Assembly: GCA_038258215.1 (NCBI GenBank)
Contig: JBBSQC010000003.1
Span: 1 to 64,000 of the forward strand
Reading direction: 5' to 3'
From: Fodinibacter sp038258215
GTDB taxonomy: Bacteria; Actinomycetota; Actinomycetes; Actinomycetales; Dermatophilaceae
Length of the DNA: 64,000 nt
The notes beneath the pieces are model-generated. The model was not told the DNA's origin, made no database searches, and saw only the letters and a program-made list of their open reading frames with translations. A program made the position numbers and the translations under genes. Positions 44,755-53,355 of this stretch are shown here, in pieces; within the stretch, counting starts at the first letter, position 1, and the number at the start of each line of letters is the position of its first letter.

Positions 44755-45735
44755 TCACCCGCGGGTGCGCTCCAGGCGCAGGATCTCGGACTCCTCCTCA
44801 TCGGTGAGGCCGGCCCGGCGCGGCTTCGTCCGCTGCTCCTCGTGCGCCGCGGCGGCCGCGAGGGTCTCCACCAAGGGCCGGGTGTGCAGGCCCGCGGCCC
44901 GGGCCTTCGAGGTGTCCAGGGTCGCGAACCCGCGCCAGCCCGGGTCGTCGATCCAGAGCGGGAGCGAGCGCGGCCCCATCCACGAGGTCACGCCCAGCTC
45001 CGCCAGGCGGGCGGCGGGCACGGCGCGGGGGAGGGCACCCGCACCGCCGAGGTCGCGAGAGACCTCGAGCACCTCGGACAGCGACGACGTCGGTCCCGTC
45101 GCGTTGAACACCCCGTCCAGGCGTGCCTCCGCCGCTGTCACCAGCCAGGCGGCAAGGTCGCGCACGTCGATGAGCGCGCACGGGAACCCGGGGTCGTCGG
45201 GCACGACCACGTGCTCGCCCACCGGGTGGGCGAACCGCCACGGCCAGTAGCCGCTGCGACCTGACCAGTCGCCCGGCCCTCCGATGAGGCCGGACCGGAC
45301 CACGGTCGACGTCGCCGCAGCCGACCGGACGAGCCCCTCGCAGGCGACCTTGGCCTCGCCGTAGACCTCCATGCTCTCCATGACGTCGCCCTCGAGGGCC
45401 GCACGGACGGCGGAGCGTTCATCCTGCTCGACCCCCGAGAAGTCCGCGTAGACGTTGCCCGACGAGACGAAGACCCAGTGGCCGGCATCCAGCTGTCGCA
45501 CCGCCCGCCGCACCTGGCCGGGCTGACGGGACACGTCGACCACCGCGTCCCAGCGGGCGCCCAAGACGCCGGACAGGCCACCGTCGGTGTCGCGGTCACC
45601 TGTGACGAATGCCGTGTGTTCCGGTGCGGGTGCGCTTCCTCTCGCCAGGCAGGTGACCTCGTGTCCGCGTGCTGCGGCGACCCCAGCCACGGCGCCCCCC
45701 AGCCAGGCCGTCCCTCCGAGCACGAGCATCCTCAT
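44755..45735 (-). CDS. NAD-dependent epimerase/reductase (extended SDR-like)
   Basis: The 326-residue product opens MRMLVLGGTAWLGGAVAGVA (GxxGxxG) and contains WVFVSSGNVYAD and a SMEVYGEAKVACE region where the Tyr-x3-Lys occupies the catalytic position. It resembles the RNA-binding/epimerase SDR group (CSP41-like), but the substrate cannot be named. ATG 45735 directly precedes the first strand. It lies 72 bases after the ALDH start on the same strand. Confidence 0.8.
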   Translation of the reverse strand: MRMLVLGGTAWLGGAVAGVAAARGHEVTCLARGSAPAPEHTAFVTGDRDTDGGLSGVLGARWDAVVDVSRQPGQVRRAVRQLDAGHWVFVSSGNVYADFSGVEQDERSAVRAALEGDVMESMEVYGEAKVACEGLVRSAAATSTVVRSGLIGGPGDWSGRSGYWPWRFAHPVGEHVVVPDDPGFPCALIDVRDLAAWLVTAAEARLDGVFNATGPTSSLSEVLEVSRDLGGAGALPRAVPAARLAELGVTSWMGPRSLPLWIDDPGWRGFATLDTSKARAAGLHTRPLVETLAAAAAHEEQRTKPRRAGLTDEEESEILRLERTRG

Positions 45736-45898
45736 GGGTCCATTGGACGAGGTCCGGTTCGCACTGTCGAGGGTGTTCGCCCCCGGCGCAGGGTTCGACG
45801 AACGAGGAGAACCTGTGTCAAGGGGGTGGCGCGGGCCGGAATCACGTCGCATAGTTGGAAGTCACCGGACTGTGCCTGCGGCACGGGGAGGAGTGGTC

Positions 45899-46609
45899 GT
45901 GAGGCCCACAACGATGACACCCGATGCGATCCCGGTGCTGTCCGCCGGTCGCCACCGCAACCCGCGCAAGGGTGCGTGCTTCATGGAGATGGCCTCCTTC
46001 CTCGCCGGTGAGCGGTGGAGCGACCACCCGTCGTGCACCCATCCGCTCCTGGCCGGTCTGGCCCGGATGGTCAACGACGTGCTCCCCGACAGCGAGCGCG
46101 GACGGATCGCCCCCCTCATCCCCGACGTGGTCGGCCTGACCGGCCCCTCGATCGAGGTGGACCTCGCGATCACGGTCCGCGCGGCAGTCGCAGCGATCCC
46201 GGTGGCCGCGGCCGACCGGCAGAACGTCATGGCCTGCGCCCTCATCACCTGCGAGCGACTGATGGATGACAGGGGTATGGCCTCCAGAGATCTCCGGCTC
46301 GAGATCGACGCGGCGCGCCGCAGCGCCCCGGGAGCGGCTGCGTGGGCGGAGGCGAACTCCCCGAGCGGTCTGGTCAACGAGGCCGTGTTCCGGCGGCGCA
46401 CGGCTCCGCACATCATCCGGTATGCCGTGGACGGGATCACGACGGCCTGCACGGACGACCGCCACGACCGGCTGGTCGCGCTCCTCGCCGGCACCATCGC
46501 GGACGTGGCGGCACGGTGCCCGGACACGACGGGCCTGCGCGAGGGTTCCCTGCCATCGACGGCCGAGCAGGTCCCTGCTGCGCGGTCCGCGATGAGCGCA
46601 CGGTCCTGA
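45899..46609 (+). CDS. Conserved actinobacterial hypothetical protein
   Basis: The product has 236 residues if GTG 45899 is used, which has GGGGAGGAG six bases upstream. ATG 45914 is the alternative. After a short head it reads SAGRHRNPRKGACFMEMASF followed by LAGERWSDHPSCTHPLLAG, a motif I recognise from hypothetical actinobacterial proteins. The rest is helical with no catalytic signature. Cys in GACF and SCTH may bind metal. The 3' end falls within a 24-bp tandem repeat. Confidence 0.7.
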   Translation: MRPTTMTPDAIPVLSAGRHRNPRKGACFMEMASFLAGERWSDHPSCTHPLLAGLARMVNDVLPDSERGRIAPLIPDVVGLTGPSIEVDLAITVRAAVAAIPVAAADRQNVMACALITCERLMDDRGMASRDLRLEIDAARRSAPGAAAWAEANSPSGLVNEAVFRRRTAPHIIRYAVDGITTACTDDRHDRLVALLAGTIADVAARCPDTTGLREGSLPSTAEQVPAARSAMSARS

Positions 46610-46711
46610 GCGGCCGGCAGCGCACGGTCCTGAGCGGGCGGCAGCGCACGCTCGGCTGACGCCCACCGGGCTGCGACAGATCGGGCTGCGAAAGATCGGG
46701 CCGTGACAGAT
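46595..46711 (+). repeat. Two adjoining tandem repeats: 24 bp x2.4 and 15 bp x3
   Basis: A 24-bp unit beginning AGCGCACGGTCCTGAG occurs at 46595-46618 and 46619-46642 (one mismatch), with a partial third copy after. Then a 15-bp unit CGGGCTGCGACAGAT repeats at 46667-46681, 46682-46696 and 46697-46711 with few changes. The first unit includes the stop codon of the preceding gene. They could vary in copy number by slippage. Confidence 0.8.
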
Positions 46712-46728
46712 CCCGACCGGCGTCTCGG

Positions 46729-47127
46729 TCACCCGTGGCGCGCGTCGACCAACCTCCAGATCGCGTCGGCGTCGGCCCCGTCGAGCTCGAAGAACCCGAA
46801 CCGGATGCGAGCGACCGGGAGATGGTCACGCACCTCCTCCAACGGGAGCGGCTCGATCACGCGCAGGTCGGCGCGGCGCCGGAAGCCGCCGGGGATCACC
46901 TCGCTGGGCTCGGGCTCGTCCCCGGTGACCCGGCCGGCGATGGTGATGGCGCGCAACGGCTCGCCGTCGGGGTAGGTCGTCCTGGGGGAGTAGATGAGGA
47001 TGCCGTCCCCCACCGACATCCGCGCCAGAGGCGCCCGCTTCCCGTGGTTGGCCATGACGTAACCCTCGTCGGCTCCACGCTTGGCGTGGTCTCGCGAGGC
47101 GACGAGGACCCAGTGCTTCTGCTTCAT
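46729..47127 (-). CDS. EVE-domain protein
   Basis: The 132-residue product reads MKQKHWVLVASRDHAKRGAD, GYVMANHGKRAPLARMSVGD and IYSPRTTYPDGEPLRAITIA, the EVE/PUA-like fold that binds modified nucleobases in RNA or DNA. Relatives are annotated UPF0310. ATG 47127 is supported because the family starts at this point. Its upstream region holds three copies of a 14-bp dyad shared with the divergent antiporter. Confidence 0.85.
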   Translation of the reverse strand: MKQKHWVLVASRDHAKRGADEGYVMANHGKRAPLARMSVGDGILIYSPRTTYPDGEPLRAITIAGRVTGDEPEPSEVIPGGFRRRADLRVIEPLPLEEVRDHLPVARIRFGFFELDGADADAIWRLVDARHG

Positions 47128-47190
47128 CCTTCGACGGTAGGACCACCCACCGACAGCGGGGATGAGGCGATCGCACCCCCGCGTGAACAA

Positions 47191-47310
47191 GTGACCAATA
47201 GGTCAGTTGTTTCCGGGACGGTAGGGGCGTCGGGGGTAAAGAAGTGACCAATAGGTCAGTTGTTCCGGGACGGTAGGGGCGTCGGGCGTAAAGAAGTGAC
47301 CAATAGGTCG
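47191..47310. repeat. 53-bp tandem units carrying TGACCAATAGGTCA dyads
   Basis: The dyad occurs at 47191-47206, 47244-47259 and 47296-47310 (third lacks the final base pair). Between copies the 53/52-bp units share GGGACGGTAGGGGCGTCGGG and GTAAAGAA. TGACC-AATA-GGTCA is a perfect 5+4+5 inverted repeat. The array lies in the 256-bp gap between the EVE gene and the divergent CPA2 antiporter, so it could be an operator array for either promoter. Confidence 0.75.
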
Positions 47311-47383
47311 ATTGGTGACCGGGTCGTGCGTGTGGGGGCGGCTCACCTCCCGTCGAGCGCGCGCACCCGTCAGACTGTGGCCC

Positions 47384-48658
47384 ATGACCGCCCTTGCCGA
47401 CCTCGCGCTGGAGGGCGAGGTGGGCGCCGCCACGCTCGTCTCGCTCTTCTGGATCACGCTGGTGGCGGTGCTCGCCCCGGCGATCTCGTCCGCGGTCCAC
47501 CGCATGGTGCCGGAGGTCGTCCTCCTCCTCGGTCTCGGTGTGGCCATCGGCCCCTTCGGATTCGGCTGGGCCAGCACCGACGGCGGGATCGGCCTGATCA
47601 GCCAGCTGGGCCTGGGGTTCCTCTTCCTGCTGGCGGGGTTCGAGATCGATGTCGAGACGCTGACCGGTCCCCGCGGCCGGCGGGCGTCACTCCTCTGGCT
47701 CGCGAACTTCGCCGTGGCCGTCGGGCTCGCCTGGCTCGTCGTCAGCACCGAGGACCTCTCCTTCGGGGTGGCCGTCGTGCTGGGCCTCGCGGTGACGTCG
47801 ACGGCGGTCGGCACCCTGCTGCCCATCATCAAGGCCAACGGGGAGCTGGACACCCCACTGGGCCAGGGCGTCCTCACCCACGGAGCGGTCGGGGAGATCG
47901 GCCCCGTGCTCGCCATGAGCCTCCTGCTGAGCACCCGCTCGCTCCTCGCGTCGGTCGCCGTGCTGGCGTTCTTCGGGGTCGCCGCGCTCGTCGTCGCCGT
48001 CGTGCCAGCCCGCACGATCCGGCGGATCCCCGGGCTGGCCCGGGCGGTGAGCGAGGGCACCCGCTCGGCCCACCCGACGATCATCCGGGGCGTGGTCCTC
48101 CTCCTCGCGACCCTCATGGCCACCGCCGCGGTCCTCGACCTCGATGTCGTGCTCGGCGCCTTCGCCGCCGGCATCATCCTCCGGGGCGCCACGAACTCCG
48201 TTGCGCAGCGCAGTGCCGACGGTGCCGAGGACCCGGCGGTCGTGCACGCACTTGAGGACCGGCTCGAGTCAGTGGCCTACGCCATCTTCATCCCGGTGTT
48301 CTTCATCGCCTCCGGCATGGCGATCGACACTGCGGTGCTCGCCGAGAGGCCGCTCCAGCTGGTGGCCCTCGTGCTCATCATCCTTCTCGCCCGAGGCGTG
48401 CCGGTCTGGCTGCTGGAGCGCTCTCGCCACGCGGTGGCCGACCTTCCGAACGAGGTGGACCGCCGCCGCCTGGGCTTGTATGCGGCGACCGGGCTACCCA
48501 TCATCGTCGCCGTCACGGAGGTGGCCCTGCGCACCGAGCTGATCACCGAGACCACGTCCTCGGTCCTGGTGGCGGCCGGCGCCATCACCGTGCTGGTGTT
48601 CCCGTTCCTCGCCGGTCGGATGGCCCAGCGACGCCCCTCGGCCCTCGCCGCGGAGTGA
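47384..48658 (+). CDS. Kef-type CPA2 cation:proton antiporter
   Basis: The 424-residue membrane protein has about 12 helices. PEVVLLLGLGVAIGPFG, GLGFLFLLAGFEIDVETL and LGLAVTSTAVGTLLPIIKANG are the CPA2 family landmarks, and GAFAAGIILRG and IPVFFIASGMAIDT occur in the C-terminal half. No TrkA-N domain is attached, so a soluble regulator is not fused. It should exchange K+ or Na+ for protons. ATG 47384 follows the 53-bp repeat array. Confidence 0.85.
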   Translation: MTALADLALEGEVGAATLVSLFWITLVAVLAPAISSAVHRMVPEVVLLLGLGVAIGPFGFGWASTDGGIGLISQLGLGFLFLLAGFEIDVETLTGPRGRRASLLWLANFAVAVGLAWLVVSTEDLSFGVAVVLGLAVTSTAVGTLLPIIKANGELDTPLGQGVLTHGAVGEIGPVLAMSLLLSTRSLLASVAVLAFFGVAALVVAVVPARTIRRIPGLARAVSEGTRSAHPTIIRGVVLLLATLMATAAVLDLDVVLGAFAAGIILRGATNSVAQRSADGAEDPAVVHALEDRLESVAYAIFIPVFFIASGMAIDTAVLAERPLQLVALVLIILLARGVPVWLLERSRHAVADLPNEVDRRRLGLYAATGLPIIVAVTEVALRTELITETTSSVLVAAGAITVLVFPFLAGRMAQRRPSALAAE

Positions 48659-48674
48659 CCGGGACACCGCCCGA

Positions 48675-49499
48675 TCAGTCCAGCCAGGTGCGGGTCGCCG
48701 TGAGCACCCTCTGGCCGTCGAGGTCCCCCAGGGACATCCCCACGAATGCCGTGGCCCCCTCGGAGGTCTGCCAGCGGAACCGGTGGTCGGCGGACGTGGC
48801 GCACGCGGCGATCGCCGCGCCTGCAGCCGCCGCGGACTGGGCGGCGGCGAAGGCGCCCTCGCTGCGGCGCAGGTAGGCGGTGAGCAGGGCGGCATACGGG
48901 TCGTCGGCCTCTTCGGGTCGTGCCACGTTGGCGACGAACTCCGATGCGACGGCGGCGGGTTCGATCACCGAGACGCCCACCCCGAAGCGCTCGGCCACGA
49001 CCGCGAGGGACTGCATGAAGCCCTCGACGGCGAACTTGGCCCCGCAGTAGGCGTCGGCGAAGGGCTGCCCGACGGCCCCGCCGACGCTGGTGACGGTGAC
49101 CACGCGGCCGCGACCCGCTTCACGCATCCCCGGGAGGACGAGCTTGGTGAGCGCGACGACCCCGAGGTAGTTGACCTGTAGCTGCTCCCGAACGGTGTCC
49201 ATCGAGAGCTGCTCGGCCGTGCCGACGCAGCCCCGCCCGGCGTTGTTGACCAGGACGTCGATCCGGCCGTGGTCCGCCAGGACACCCGCAACGCACTGCG
49301 CCATCCCGGGCTCGTCGGTGACGTCGAGGGGGCGCACGTCGACCTCGACCCCCGCATCGGTCGCCGCACGGCGCAGGCCGTCCGCACGACCGGTGTCCCG
49401 CATGGTCGCGACGACGGTGAGGCCCTCACGCGCGAGGGCCACCGCGGCGGCCAGGCCCATCCCGCTGGACGTTCCGGTGACGAGCGCGACATCGGGCAT
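48675..49499 (-). CDS. Short-chain dehydrogenase/reductase
   Basis: The 274-residue classical SDR reads VALVTGTSSGMGLAAAVAL, VNNAGRGCVG, VTVTSVGGAVG (catalytic Ser) and YCGAKFAVEGF (Tyr/Lys). The C-terminal half resembles the ketoreductase-like actinobacterial proteins with a variable substrate loop. ATG 49499 is the start. It is convergent with the antiporter gene, 16 bases apart. The substrate is unknown. Confidence 0.87.
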   Translation of the reverse strand: MPDVALVTGTSSGMGLAAAVALAREGLTVVATMRDTGRADGLRRAATDAGVEVDVRPLDVTDEPGMAQCVAGVLADHGRIDVLVNNAGRGCVGTAEQLSMDTVREQLQVNYLGVVALTKLVLPGMREAGRGRVVTVTSVGGAVGQPFADAYCGAKFAVEGFMQSLAVVAERFGVGVSVIEPAAVASEFVANVARPEEADDPYAALLTAYLRRSEGAFAAAQSAAAAGAAIAACATSADHRFRWQTSEGATAFVGMSLGDLDGQRVLTATRTWLD

Positions 49500-49556
49500 G
49501 GTGGACCTCTCGGCGAGCGGGTGGGACCCCCTCACGCTACGCCCGGCATCCGAGGG

Positions 49557-50843
49557 TCACCACAGCTCCATCGACTCCCGGATGATCGCCGACAGGTCCA
49601 TCTCGGTCACCTCTCGGGGGGACATCTCGATGAGCCTCCGCTGACGCATCGCCCCGGCCGCGAGGGCGTCCACGTCACCGTCGCCGAAGCCGACGGCGGC
49701 CAACCCGCCCGGCATCCCGACGTCCCGCATCACCGACAGGAGCACGCTCGGCAGCAGGTCGGCGGGGTCGTCGGTCATCGCCACCTGAGGGTCGAGCATC
49801 CGGGCCGCGGCCAGGTGACGGTCCGGGGCGGTCTCGAAGGTCCACCGCAGCGAGGCCGCGGCGGTGAGCGACACGGCCATCCCGTGCGGCACCATCGCCT
49901 CGCCCGCCGGGTAGCCCGCGGGCCGGAAGTCCTTGACGCGTCCGGCGACCGGGTAGGCGATGGCGTGCGGCAGGTGCACGCCGGCGTTGCCGAAGCCGAG
50001 GCCGGCGAACGTGGCGGCCAGCGCCATGTCACCCCTCGCGCCGACGTCGTCCCCGTCTCGCACGGCGCGACGGAAGGCGGTGGACAGCAGGGTGAGCGAC
50101 TGCCGGGACCACAGGTCCGAGACGGGGTTGGCGCCGCAGTAGGGCACCCGCTCCTCCGGCCGCTTCCGCGCGAATGCCGTGTACGGGCGGGCGGTCCAGC
50201 TCTCCAGGGCGTGGCAGAGGATGTCCATCCCGGATGCGGCGGTCACCTCCGGCGGTTGGGTCACCGTGACGAGCGGGTCGATGACCGCGAGGACCGGCCG
50301 CAGCGACTGGTGGCTGATCCCCGTCTTGACGTGCTGACCCAGGACGTCCAGGACGCAGATGCTCGTGCTCTCCGACCCGGTCCCGGTGGTCGTGGGGACA
50401 GCGACCAGGGGCTTCACGGGGTGGGTCGGGTCCTGTCCGCCGCCGATGGGTGCGTTGACGTAGTCCATCAGGCCACCGGGGTTGGTCGTGAGGAGGTTGA
50501 CCGCCTTGGCGGTGTCGATGCTCGAGCCGCCCCCGACGGCGACGAAGGCGTCCCACGGCCCGGTGTCGCGGGCGGCGGCCACGGCCACCTCGATGCTGGC
50601 GTCGGTCGGTTCGACGTGGACCCCGTCGAAGACCTCCACGACCAACCCGCACCGACGCAGGTCGTCGGCGATCCGGTCGGGGGTGCCGGTGCCGGCCACT
50701 CCGTCGTCGGTGACGACGAGCACCCGGGTCGCACCCCGCTCCAGCAGGTGATGGCCGATGTCCCCGCAGGCGCCGGGCCCGAAGACCAGCTGCGGGGCGG
50801 CATACGTGAAGACGGTCTCGGTCCCGGCGACTCGGTGTGACAT
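49557..50843 (-). CDS. Iron-containing alcohol dehydrogenase (ADHFE1/hydroxyacid-oxoacid transhydrogenase type)
   Basis: The 428-residue group III dehydrogenase has FVAVGGGSSIDTAKAVNLL, VPTTTGTGSESTSICVL, MDILCHALESWTARP and LPHAIAYPVAG with the Fe-binding Asp/His residues in family positions. The long insert PYCGANPVSDLWSRQSL is characteristic of the ADHFE1-like subgroup that oxidises 4-hydroxybutyrate with 2-oxoglutarate as acceptor. That substrate could link to the CoA-transferase at 17005, but this is inference. It is divergent from arcA. Confidence 0.83.
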   Translation of the reverse strand: MSHRVAGTETVFTYAAPQLVFGPGACGDIGHHLLERGATRVLVVTDDGVAGTGTPDRIADDLRRCGLVVEVFDGVHVEPTDASIEVAVAAARDTGPWDAFVAVGGGSSIDTAKAVNLLTTNPGGLMDYVNAPIGGGQDPTHPVKPLVAVPTTTGTGSESTSICVLDVLGQHVKTGISHQSLRPVLAVIDPLVTVTQPPEVTAASGMDILCHALESWTARPYTAFARKRPEERVPYCGANPVSDLWSRQSLTLLSTAFRRAVRDGDDVGARGDMALAATFAGLGFGNAGVHLPHAIAYPVAGRVKDFRPAGYPAGEAMVPHGMAVSLTAAASLRWTFETAPDRHLAAARMLDPQVAMTDDPADLLPSVLLSVMRDVGMPGGLAAVGFGDGDVDALAAGAMRQRRLIEMSPREVTEMDLSAIIRESMELW

Positions 50844-50927
50844 CCTCAAGCCGTACCACGCCACCGTGCCCGCCGTGCTCCGACCGGTCGACGGGCCGCG
50901 ACTCGACCAGCACCCGAGGGGCCCTTC

Positions 50928-52190
50928 ATGACCGTCACCACCGCCTCGAACACCTACGGAGTCCACTCCGAGGTCGGCCGGCTGCGCAAGGTTCTCGTGT
51001 GCTCGCCCGGGCTCGCCCACCGCCGGCTCACCCCCACGAACTCCGACGACCTGCTCTTCGACGACGTCATGTGGGTCGAGCGGGCCCAGCGCGACCACGC
51101 CGACTTCGTCACCGAGATGCGCTCCCGCGGCGTGGAGGTGGTCGAGCTGCACGACGTGCTCGCCGAGACGGTCGCCATCCCGCAGGCGCGCACCTGGCTC
51201 CTGGACCGCAAGATCGAGGCCAACCTCGTCGGGCTGGGTCTGGTCGACACGACGCGGGCCTTCCTGGAGACGCTGGAGCCGCGACGGCTCGCCGAGTTCC
51301 TCATCGGCGGGCTCGCCCTCGCGGACCTGCCGGAGGACTACCGCAACCCGCACGCCGCCCTCGCCCGCGACCAGGCCGGCACGCGGGAGTACCTCATGCC
51401 GCCGCTGCCCAACACCCTCTACACCCGCGACACCACGTGCTGGCTCTACGGCGGGCTCACGCTCAACCCGCTGTACTGGCCGGCGCGGCACGACGAGACG
51501 CTCATCTACAAGGCGATCTACACCCACCACCCGGACTTCGTGGGCTCCCGGATCTGGTGGGGCGACCCCGAGCAGGAGTGGGGGCACGCGACGCTCGAGG
51601 GGGGTGACGTGATGCCGGTCGGCAACGGCACGGTCCTCATGGGCATGAGCGAGCGCAGCTCGCGCCAGGCGATCACCCAGGTCGCCGCGTCGCTCTTCGC
51701 CCAGGGCGCGGCCGAGCGGGTCGTCATAGCCGGGATGCCGCAGCTGCGCTCGGCGATGCACCTCGACACGGTGTTCACCTTCGCCGACCGCGACGTCGTG
51801 ACGCTCTACCCGACGATCATGGACGGGGTGCACAGCTTCACCCTCCTGCCGTCGGACGAGGCACCCGGCGTCGAGATCATCGACGAGGGGTCGAGGTCGT
51901 TCGTCGAGGTGGTGGGGAAGGCCCTGGGCCTGGGCCCTAAGGGCCTGCGCGTCATCGAGACCGGCGGCGACGTCTACGCCTCCGAGCGCCAGCAGTGGGA
52001 CAGCGGCAACAACGCCGTCGCCCTCGAGCCGGGTGTCGTCTTCACCTACGACCGCAACACGACGACCAACGCCCTCCTGCGCCAGGCGGGCATCGAGGTG
52101 GTGGAGATCGTGGGGTCCGAGCTCGGTCGGGGTCGGGGCGGCGGTCACTGCATGACCTGCCCGATCATCCGCGACGCGGTGGACTACTGA
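50928..52190 (+). CDS. arcA: Arginine deiminase
   Basis: The 420-residue guanidino hydrolase converts arginine to citrulline and ammonia. YGVHSEVGRLRKVLVCSPG and LTPTNSDDLLFDDVMWVERA open it, LEGGDVMPVGNGTVLMGMSE and MHLDTVFTFADRD carry the acidic and histidine residues, and GRGGGHCMTCPIIR holds the catalytic Cys. ATG 50928 is preceded by GAGGGG. No arcB or arcC is in the window, so the enzyme may serve acid stress or nitrogen release alone. Its stop shares a base with the next start. Confidence 0.95.
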   Translation: MTVTTASNTYGVHSEVGRLRKVLVCSPGLAHRRLTPTNSDDLLFDDVMWVERAQRDHADFVTEMRSRGVEVVELHDVLAETVAIPQARTWLLDRKIEANLVGLGLVDTTRAFLETLEPRRLAEFLIGGLALADLPEDYRNPHAALARDQAGTREYLMPPLPNTLYTRDTTCWLYGGLTLNPLYWPARHDETLIYKAIYTHHPDFVGSRIWWGDPEQEWGHATLEGGDVMPVGNGTVLMGMSERSSRQAITQVAASLFAQGAAERVVIAGMPQLRSAMHLDTVFTFADRDVVTLYPTIMDGVHSFTLLPSDEAPGVEIIDEGSRSFVEVVGKALGLGPKGLRVIETGGDVYASERQQWDSGNNAVALEPGVVFTYDRNTTTNALLRQAGIEVVEIVGSELGRGRGGGHCMTCPIIRDAVDY

Positions 52191-52633
52191 TGTCGCGCCT
52201 GGCGGCAGCGCTCTGCGCGTCCGTGCTCGCGGTCGCGCTGTCGGGGTGCGGCTCCTCGGACGACGCCCCGGCCACGACCGAGGGCAGCACGTCCGCCGGG
52301 TCGAGCAGCGCCGACGCGGCGGAGATGTTCCCCGACGTCGTCAAGGCCGAGCTCACCGCCGAGGGCGGCGGCACCTTCAGCCTCGACGTCACGATGAGCT
52401 CGCCCTATGACTCCGCAGACCGGTATGCCGACGGCTGGCGCGTGGTCGGCCCTGATGGCACCGAGCTCGGCACCCACATGCTCACGCACGACCACGCGTC
52501 GGAGCAGCCGTTCACCCGCACCCAGAGCGATCTGAAGATCCCCGACGGCCTGGACACCGTCACCGTCGAGGGGCGCGACCAGGTCAGTGGCTACGGTGGC
52601 AAGACCGTTCAGGTCGAGGTGCCTTCGGGCTGA
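52190..52633 (+). CDS. Small lipoprotein
   Basis: The 147-residue product has a signal and lipobox (MSRLAAALCASVLAVALSGC), a Ser/Thr/Ala linker and a C-terminal about 95-residue beta-rich region (SPYDSADRYADGWRVVGPDG, MLTHDHASEQPFTRTQ) that looks like a small immunoglobulin-like fold. No family is recognised. ATG 52190 overlaps the arcA stop (TGATG), so it is co-translated. Its last 25 bases overlap the convergent Pr6Pr gene. Confidence 0.72.
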   Translation: MSRLAAALCASVLAVALSGCGSSDDAPATTEGSTSAGSSSADAAEMFPDVVKAELTAEGGGTFSLDVTMSSPYDSADRYADGWRVVGPDGTELGTHMLTHDHASEQPFTRTQSDLKIPDGLDTVTVEGRDQVSGYGGKTVQVEVPSG

Positions 52634-53355
52634 GGGCCTCCGGCGGTCCGCGTGACTCGCGTGATCACGGCATCCAGCCCCCAGAACACCGCCGCCACGA
52701 CCACCCCGAACACGAGGATCCCGGCCAGGGTGGCCGCCACCGCCGGGTAGCCACGGGTGCCGACGTCGGCGAAGTCGTAGGGGTAGGCCCCGACCACGGC
52801 CCCGCGCGCCAGCATCCAGACGATCCAGGCCAGGGGGATGGCCATCGAGGCGAGCACGACCCGCCCGGTGACCCACCGCCGTGGCCCGAAGACCAGAAAG
52901 ACCAGCACCGTCAACGCCGGGGTCACCTGGTGCAGGATCGGGTCGGTGAGGCGCGACCAGCCGACCACCACGGCCGAGGGCGCCAAGAGCACCGCGTAGA
53001 CGATCGCGGTGATGGTGATCATCAGGACGCTGTCGAGCCGGAGCACCCGACGCAGCGGGGTGTCCCGATCGGGCTGTCGCACAAGGAGGGTGAGGGCGAT
53101 GGCCACGACGACGTTGGACCAGATGGTGAAGTAGCTCAGCGTGTCGGACACCCGTGACACGACCCCCGCGACACCTTCCGGGTGCACGCCGTAGAGGTTG
53201 CCGGTCACCGGGGTCGGTTCGTAGCCACCGGCGGCCGAGATCACCAGGGTGAGCCCGACCCCGAGCCAGGCCAGCACGGCGTTGGCGAGGTATGCCGTTC
53301 GCGCGAGCGGCCGGGTCGGCCGGGGCCGGATGTCGTCCGCCGAGCGGCCGGTCAC
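52609..53355 (-). CDS. Pr6Pr-family integral membrane protein
   Basis: The 248-residue product has about six helices. SYFTIWSNVVVAIALTLLVR is the conserved FTxxSN signature, and HQVTPALTVLVFLVF and PYDFADVGTRGYP follow in the usual order of the Pr6Pr/FAR-17a-like family, whose function is unknown in bacteria. GTG 53355 overlaps the nuclease stop (GTGA). Confidence 0.82.
   Translation of the reverse strand: MTGRSADDIRPRPTRPLARTAYLANAVLAWLGVGLTLVISAAGGYEPTPVTGNLYGVHPEGVAGVVSRVSDTLSYFTIWSNVVVAIALTLLVRQPDRDTPLRRVLRLDSVLMITITAIVYAVLLAPSAVVVGWSRLTDPILHQVTPALTVLVFLVFGPRRWVTGRVVLASMAIPLAWIVWMLARGAVVGAYPYDFADVGTRGYPAVAATLAGILVFGVVVAAVFWGLDAVITRVTRTAGGPQPEGTST

Noticed and set aside
47191..47310. CRISPR array
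   Set aside because: Only about 2.4 units, with the units contiguous and no unique spacers. The repeated core is a short dyad and no cas gene is nearby.
52609..52633. Frameshift at the convergent overlap of the lipoprotein and Pr6Pr genes
   Set aside because: Both frames end in normal stops and a 25-bp tail-to-tail overlap is common in compact genomes.
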